Below, piece by piece: positions 7,103-11,153 of a stretch of 11,153 nucleotides of DNA. Under the pieces are notes generated by a model. The model had not been told where the DNA came from. It did not search any database and saw only the letters and a list, made by a program, of their open reading frames with translations. The stretch comes from Prevotellaceae bacterium (GTDB lineage Bacteria; Bacteroidota; Bacteroidia; Bacteroidales; Paludibacteraceae). Made by a program: the position numbers and the translations under genes. Position 1 is the first letter of the stretch, and each line of letters starts with the position of its first letter. Location of the stretch: the NCBI GenBank assembly GCA_031290375.1, contig JAITNR010000090.1, positions 1-11,153 on the forward strand, written 5' to 3'.

Positions 7103-9484
7103 ATGTCCGAAAATATAAAAGAACAAAATTTTGAACAGAAAATAGGCTTTGATATAGTCCGACAAAACTTAAAATCGCTCTGCGTAAATTTTTTATCGTA
7201 TGAGCAAATAGATAAAATCGTTTTTCTTAACAAATACGAAAGCATTGCAGAACAACTGGATTTGGCAGGAGAGATGATGGAAATTATGAATGAAAACATA
7301 AATTCTGTTCCACTCTCTTTTGTGAAAGATTTACGTATCCCTTTTTCAAAAACGCAAATCGAAGGTACTTTTTTGGAGATAAGCGAAGTTTTTTCCCTGA
7401 AAAAAAACTTGGAAAATCTCTCAACAGTGGTAAAGTTCTTTTTGTCAAAAAATGAAGCCAATTTTTTGAATTTGATAAAACTCAGTCAAAATATTACACT
7501 TTTCCCCGAAATTCTACGTAAAATAGATAAAATTCTTGACAAGACAGGAGACATCAAACCGAATGCTACGCCCGAACTTGCCAAAATATACAGTTCGCTG
7601 CAACAAACCAAAATGTCCGTATCAAAAACCCTGCTGGCTATTCTCAAAAAGGCTCAGGAAGAGGGCATCATAGAGGCAGACTCCAATGCAACAATGCGGG
7701 ACGGACGGCTTGTTATCCCCGTACCTGCGATGAACAAAAGACGTATCGCAGGCATTATACACGATGAATCGGCTACGGGCAAGACCTCTTTCATAGAGCC
7801 TTCGCAGGTGGTAAGCCTAAACAATTGTCTGAGAGAATTGGAAAATGAGCAAAAGCGAGAGATAATTAAAATTCTGACTGCCTTCACAAATTTTGCGCGT
7901 CAATATTATGATGATATTGAGCAATCTATGGTTTATACCGCAAAAATAGATGCGTTGTGTGCCATTTCAAAATACTCAATCAAAATCAAAGCAATTTGCC
8001 CCGGTGTAAGCAAAAAACCGCTAATTGACTGGGGAGAGGCGCGCCACCCTGTTTTGCAGGAATTGCTCGAAAAACAGGGCAAAAAAATAGTGCCGCTAAA
8101 TATTGCATTGTCCCAGGAACAAAGAATTTTAATCATTTCAGGGGCTAATGCAGGCGGTAAATCGGTGAGTATCAAAACGGCAGGACTACTGCAATATATG
8201 CTTCAATGCGGACTGCCAATACCCGTTGCCCAACAGAGCAGGGCAGGTATTTTCGAGTCAATTTTTATTGACATCGGAGATGGACAAAATATTGAAAATG
8301 ACTTATCTACATACAGTTCGCATTTGCAAAATATGAAGTATTTTCTAAAAAAAGCGAACAACAAAACACTCATAATCATAGACGAATTTGGTTCAGGCAC
8401 AGAGCCGCAAACCGGAGCGGCTATTGCTCAGGCTATTTTGGAGGAGTTTTGCGAAAAAGACGTATTTGCTCTGATTACCACACATTATACGAACCTGAAA
8501 CATTTTGCATCTGAAACAAATGGCGTTGTAAATGCAGCAATGTTATACGATAAAAACAGGTTAGAACCGTTGTTTGTGCTACAAACAGGTATTCCGGGCA
8601 GTTCGTTTGCTGTGGAAATCGCCCGAAAAATCGGACTGCCTGACAAGGTTGTGGAAAATGCTGTCAAACTTATTGGAACAGAACAGTTGAATTTTGACAA
8701 AAACTACCAATCCGCCGCCAGAGACAAGCGTTATTGGGAAAACAAACGGCGTGATATTACTGCAAAGGAAAAGAAAAAAGAGGAAATGATTGCCGAATAT
8801 CAACGCAGAATCGAAGACCTTGATAAGCAAAAAAAAGATATTATTCAGCAGGCAAAAATTGAGGCAAAACATATTGTCCAAGAGGCTAATGCCGCTATAG
8901 AAAACACTATCAGGACAATTAAAGAGGGCAATGCAGAAAAGCAGATTACGCAAAAGGCACGTGCAGAACTCACCGATTTTAAAACAAAACTGACAGAAAA
9001 AAAGGAGGGAAAAAAAAATGTTCACAAATTCCAAAACGGTGATTTTGTAGTGATTAAAGGGCAAAGCATTATAGGGCAGATTGTTGATATAAAAGACAAA
9101 AATGCGATTGTGGTGTTTGGTTCTATTCAAACCAGAACAAAACTCCTCGAACTTGATTATGTGTCGAAAAATCAGGCAAAAAAAGACACAAGTGCACATA
9201 TTTCAAAACAGACAATCAATGCCATACGCAATAAGCAACTTGAATTTTCACGTCAGATTGATGTGCGTGGTATGCGCGTAGATGAGGCTCTGAACGCAGT
9301 GATATACTTTGTAGATGATGCTCAAGTGGCAAATGTGAGTAATATTCGCATTCTGCATGGGTTGGGCGAAGGGGCTTTGCGTCAGGCAATCAGGGGTTAT
9401 TTATCAACCTGTCCCGCAGTAAAGAAATTCGCGGACGAACACGTACAATTTGGCGGAGCAGGCATAACCGTAGTAGAATTATAG
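7103..9484 (+). CDS. mutS2: MutS2 family ATPase with C-terminal Smr domain
   Basis: A 793-residue cytoplasmic protein of the MutS2 family, which lacks the mismatch-recognition domain of MutS. Members act on branched DNA or suppress recombination, and some rescue collided ribosomes. I cannot tell which role applies here. Residues 1 to about 330 are the helical core and clamp. The ATPase follows, with Walker A GANAGGKS at 347-354, a signature region with DLSTYSSH, Walker B IIIDEFGSGTEP around D427-E428 and TTHY with H461. A charged coiled coil covers about 545-640. A Lys-rich linker and a small beta-rich segment (about 640-700) precede the Smr domain, with IDVRGMR at 719-725 (D720) and HGLGEGALR from H752. 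The Smr motif reads HGLGEG where HGxGTG is more usual. The length is near normal for the family. I chose the ATG at 7103 because the in-frame TTG at 7085 lies inside the probable -7 box. The transporter gene starts directly after the stop, which suggests co-transcription. Confidence 0.93.
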   Translation: MSENIKEQNFEQKIGFDIVRQNLKSLCVNFLSYEQIDKIVFLNKYESIAEQLDLAGEMMEIMNENINSVPLSFVKDLRIPFSKTQIEGTFLEISEVFSLKKNLENLSTVVKFFLSKNEANFLNLIKLSQNITLFPEILRKIDKILDKTGDIKPNATPELAKIYSSLQQTKMSVSKTLLAILKKAQEEGIIEADSNATMRDGRLVIPVPAMNKRRIAGIIHDESATGKTSFIEPSQVVSLNNCLRELENEQKREIIKILTAFTNFARQYYDDIEQSMVYTAKIDALCAISKYSIKIKAICPGVSKKPLIDWGEARHPVLQELLEKQGKKIVPLNIALSQEQRILIISGANAGGKSVSIKTAGLLQYMLQCGLPIPVAQQSRAGIFESIFIDIGDGQNIENDLSTYSSHLQNMKYFLKKANNKTLIIIDEFGSGTEPQTGAAIAQAILEEFCEKDVFALITTHYTNLKHFASETNGVVNAAMLYDKNRLEPLFVLQTGIPGSSFAVEIARKIGLPDKVVENAVKLIGTEQLNFDKNYQSAARDKRYWENKRRDITAKEKKKEEMIAEYQRRIEDLDKQKKDIIQQAKIEAKHIVQEANAAIENTIRTIKEGNAEKQITQKARAELTDFKTKLTEKKEGKKNVHKFQNGDFVVIKGQSIIGQIVDIKDKNAIVVFGSIQTRTKLLELDYVSKNQAKKDTSAHISKQTINAIRNKQLEFSRQIDVRGMRVDEALNAVIYFVDDAQVANVSNIRILHGLGEGALRQAIRGYLSTCPAVKKFADEHVQFGGAGITVVEL
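9002..9018 (+). other. Shine-Dalgarno-like tract plus A9 run inside mutS2
   Basis: AAGGAGG (9002-9008) is a perfect anti-16S complement, followed by G and nine A (9010-9018) within codons 634-639 of mutS2. The run encodes Lys residues of the linker between coiled coil and Smr domain. An out-of-frame ATG at 9018 opens only 10 codons. The arrangement resembles stimulated slippage sites, but a Lys-rich linker can give the same bases by chance. Confidence 0.35.
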
Positions 9485-10699
9485 ATGGAAAAAATGAATT
9501 GGAAACGTACATTTGCCATAATCTGGACAGGACAGTTTTTTTCTGCTCTGTCAAGTTCAATCGTGGGAATGGCGGTGGTGTTTTGGCTTAGTATCGAAAC
9601 AAAATCGGCGGCAGTATTGGCTTACGGAATGGTGGCTGCTCTACTGCCTCATCTTGTACTTGGTTTGTTTACAGGCGTTTATATCGACAGATGGAACAGA
9701 AAGCTCGTGATGATAATCGCCGATATGTTCATCGCTGCCTGTACGGCAGTGTTGTGCGTAATGTTCTACTTCGGCAAGGTAGAAGTTTGGCAAATCTATC
9801 TGCTGACAGCAATGCGTTCTGTAGGCAGTGCCTTTCATTCGCCGGCAATGCAGGCAAGCGTGCCGCTGCTCGCACCCGAAAACGAACTGATGAGGGTATC
9901 CGGTTTCAACCAAATAATCTACTCGATCAGCAACATCGCAGGTCCTGCAATAGCAGCATTTCTAATTACAGTGCTGGATATGACTTACATACTGTTTTTG
10001 GATATTATTGGAGCGATAATTGCCTGTACATTATTACTTTTTGTAAAAATTCCAAACCCTGAAAAAACATCTCAAACACCCGACTTTATAAAGGAACTCA
10101 AAACAGGATTACAGGCAATTTTCAAACCAAAAGGAATGAAATGGCTATTTATCAGTGACCTGACAGCAATGTTTTTTATTTTGCCTATCGCTGCACTTTT
10201 TCCACTGATGACACTCGAACATTTTATGGGCAACACATATCAAATGAGCATTATAGAAATCATTTGGAGTGTAGGAATGCTGCTTGGCGGGGCGATTGTC
10301 AGTTCCAACAAACTCACAAAATTCAACAAGGTAGCACTTATCGCTATGATGTGTATTCTTAATGGGATAAGTTTCTCGTTTTCAGGGCTTTTGGGGGCAG
10401 GTGGTTTTTGGTGGTTTGCTGTCTTTACCGCACTGAGCGGTGTGGCAGCAGCAATCTGGGGCAGTGCCTTTACCGTCATTATGCAGAAAAATATTGACAT
10501 AGACAAACAGGGGAGAGCCTTTTCCACATACGACAGCCTGTCGCTTTTGCCTTCCATTCCGGGACTGCTCGCCACGGGTTTTATCGCCGAGGCAATTGGT
10601 ATAACAACATCGTTTATCGTTGCAGGCATTGCCGTTTTTGCGGTAGGCATTGCTATTTTGTGTGTCTCTTCGGTAATGGAACTTGGGAAAAATAAGTAA
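9485..10699 (+). CDS. Major facilitator superfamily efflux transporter (DHA3/MefA-like)
   Basis: A 404-residue inner-membrane protein with about 12 predicted membrane segments in two halves, split by a hydrophilic loop (about 190-216, KIPNPEKTSQTPDF onward). The loop between segments 2 and 3 carries motif A, GVYIDRWNRK, with D68, R69 and R72. RVSGFNQ and AGPAIAAFL follow before and within segment 5. The length and pattern fit the drug:proton antiporter family DHA3, which includes macrolide exporters of the MefA type, but the substrate cannot be read from the sequence. The ATG at 9485 follows the mutS2 TAG with no gap; a second ATG lies at 9494. Translation is probably coupled to mutS2. No T-tract terminator follows. 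The stop lies exactly where a fragment of another gene begins in another frame, but the last membrane segment and a short tail (ELGKNK) are present, so the protein looks whole. Confidence 0.88.
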   Translation: MEKMNWKRTFAIIWTGQFFSALSSSIVGMAVVFWLSIETKSAAVLAYGMVAALLPHLVLGLFTGVYIDRWNRKLVMIIADMFIAACTAVLCVMFYFGKVEVWQIYLLTAMRSVGSAFHSPAMQASVPLLAPENELMRVSGFNQIIYSISNIAGPAIAAFLITVLDMTYILFLDIIGAIIACTLLLFVKIPNPEKTSQTPDFIKELKTGLQAIFKPKGMKWLFISDLTAMFFILPIAALFPLMTLEHFMGNTYQMSIIEIIWSVGMLLGGAIVSSNKLTKFNKVALIAMMCILNGISFSFSGLLGAGGFWWFAVFTALSGVAAAIWGSAFTVIMQKNIDIDKQGRAFSTYDSLSLLPSIPGLLATGFIAEAIGITTSFIVAGIAVFAVGIAILCVSSVMELGKNK

Positions 10700-10956
10700 C
10701 TGGCGATACTATCATTACAAGTAATGCCAATAGCGAGCGTGTTTTTCTGCCCGCTATCGCTCTTCGCGATCGCGCCGCTGGTGAGTTGAGTCCCCACCCT
10801 GTAAGCAGCATTGGCAGTGTCGGCCACTACTGGACTAGTACGTACAACACGTATAACACTGCGCGCCATGTGAGCTTTTTTAGTAGCGAAATATCCTCCT
10901 ATAATAACAACTACGTCATGTCAATGGGCATGCCAATCCGCTGTGTAGAAGAGTGA
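10696..10956 (+). pseudogene. C-terminal fragment of a FISUMP / C-type-lectin-like protein
   Basis: This frame opens just after a TAA at 10693-10695 and reads 86 codons to TGA at 10954-10956, with no start codon near its beginning. The translation has the landmarks of the end of FISUMP-type proteins: a strand reading ERVFLPA, then GSVGHYWTSTYNTYNTARHV, SFFSSEIS, a run of Asn and Tyr (SSYNNNY) and the ending MPIRCVEE. Intact relatives usually read FLPAAGYR..., GYYWSST..., NFNSSNV... and SVRCV. Here the Gly-Tyr-Arg turn is replaced by a longer GC-rich segment (IALRDRAAGELSPHP), which suggests decay or replacement. GC over 10741-10800 is about 62%, well above the neighbours. The N-terminal part is absent and the break coincides with the transporter stop, so I infer a truncated remnant or a cassette left by recombination. 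An unannotated short gene with a non-standard start is possible but less likely. Confidence 0.65.
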
Positions 10957-10969
10957 AATCCTTAAGATT

Positions 10970-11015
10970 CCTTTAAGGGCTATAAGGGCTTTATAGCCTT
11001 TAAAGCCCTTAAAGG
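10970..11015. repeat. Nested and alternative inverted repeats after the FISUMP fragment
   Basis: Three perfect, mutually exclusive stems share this stretch. CCTTTAAGGGCT (10970-10981) pairs with AGCCCTTAAAGG (11004-11015), a 12 bp stem. AAGGGCTTTA (10984-10993) pairs with TAAAGCCCTT (11001-11010) over a 7-base loop. GGCTATAA (10978-10985) pairs with TTATAGCC (10991-10998) over a 5-base loop. The motif AAGGGCT and its complement account for most of the stretch. No T tract follows. It may serve as a bidirectional terminator, a transcript-stabilising structure or a recombination mark. The structure is clear; its function is not. Confidence 0.75.
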
Positions 11016-11116
11016 AAACACTGACAACAATAATATATTTTGGTATAAGCGTTTAAGTCGCCCCAGTTAATGTATTGATTTATAGCCTAATTGGTTTATT
11101 CAGCACCATTCTTTTT

Positions 11117-11153
11117 ATGAGTAAATCGAAGATTGACCCCATAAATGCCCGTC
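11117..11153 (+). CDS. 5' end of an unidentified plus-strand gene (partial)
   Basis: An ATG at 11117 opens 12 codons (MSKSKIDPINAR) that run off the right edge. The upstream 100 bases are AT-rich and free of other genes, and no Shine-Dalgarno site is visible, as is usual here. I do not recognise the family from so short a stretch, and the start itself is unproven. Confidence 0.35.
   Translation, partial: MSKSKIDPINAR

Noticed and set aside
7075..7134. 19-codon upstream ORF overlapping the mutS2 start (ATG at 7075)
   Set aside because: It contains the probable -7 box, so the main transcript would not include its start.
8579..9199. Minus-strand open frame of 206 codons opposite mutS2
   Set aside because: It is antisense to the ATPase end, coiled coil and linker of MutS2. 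Its Phe/Leu/Cys-rich product mirrors Lys/Glu codons on the plus strand.
10713..10726. CATTAC-AA-GTAATG palindrome after the transporter as a terminator
   Set aside because: The loop is only two bases and no T tract follows. It also lies inside the FISUMP-like reading frame.
10765..10774. CGCGATCGCG palindrome in the FISUMP fragment
   Set aside because: It is a single copy in a GC-rich patch and probably chance, with nothing to suggest a site.
10240..10869. Minus-strand open frame of 209 codons opposite the transporter
   Set aside because: It lies antisense to a clear 12-TM transporter and spans its end and the FISUMP fragment. Its composition reflects the complementary strand, and no domain is visible.
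1..11153. CRISPR array, tRNA or rRNA genes
   Set aside because: I found no regularly spaced direct repeats and no sequences with tRNA or rRNA landmarks on either strand.

Overview
This window looks like chromosome of a low-GC, AT-rich member of the Bacteroidota, probably of the Bacteroidales type. Four things support this. The large secreted protein ends in a type IX secretion (T9SS) sorting domain. Several candidate promoters carry the Bacteroidota -7 box TAnnTTTG. Start codons lack clear Shine-Dalgarno sites. A fragment of a FISUMP-type (Fibrobacter succinogenes major paralogous domain) protein is present. I cannot name genus or species from the sequence.

Layout. Bases 1-62 hold the first 20 codons of a minus-strand gene that runs off the left edge, with a good Bacteroidota promoter at 94-125. 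Bases 126-824 hold no convincing gene. They contain a GC-richer patch (about 215-340) and two small hairpins (472-488 and 503-514). Bases 834-7013 encode a 2059-residue secreted surface protein: a signal peptide, alternating jelly-roll (MAM/cleaved-adhesin/choice-of-anchor-J-like) and fibronectin type III modules, a Ca-loop-like insert domain, a Cys-rich stalk and a T9SS type A C-terminal domain. A strong intrinsic terminator (7039-7066) closes it.

Bases 7103-9484 encode MutS2 (ATPase plus C-terminal Smr domain). Its stop codon is followed directly, with no gap, by the start of a 12-TM major facilitator efflux-type transporter (9485-10699), so the two are probably one transcription unit. Immediately after the transporter's stop, in another frame, lies a promoterless and startless C-terminal fragment of a FISUMP/C-type-lectin-like protein (10696-10956) with a GC-rich patch. 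A dense set of overlapping inverted repeats (10970-11015) follows it. The right edge holds the first 12 codons of another plus-strand gene (11117-11153).

How the parts work together. The giant protein is an autonomous exported adhesin-like unit with its own terminator. MutS2 and the transporter form a housekeeping-type pair with no obvious functional link. The points that deserve a second look are the orphan FISUMP fragment with its downstream palindromes, the Shine-Dalgarno-plus-A9 tract inside mutS2 just before the Smr half, and the internally duplicated architecture of the giant protein. I found no convincing complete novel defence, mobile or RNA system in this window.
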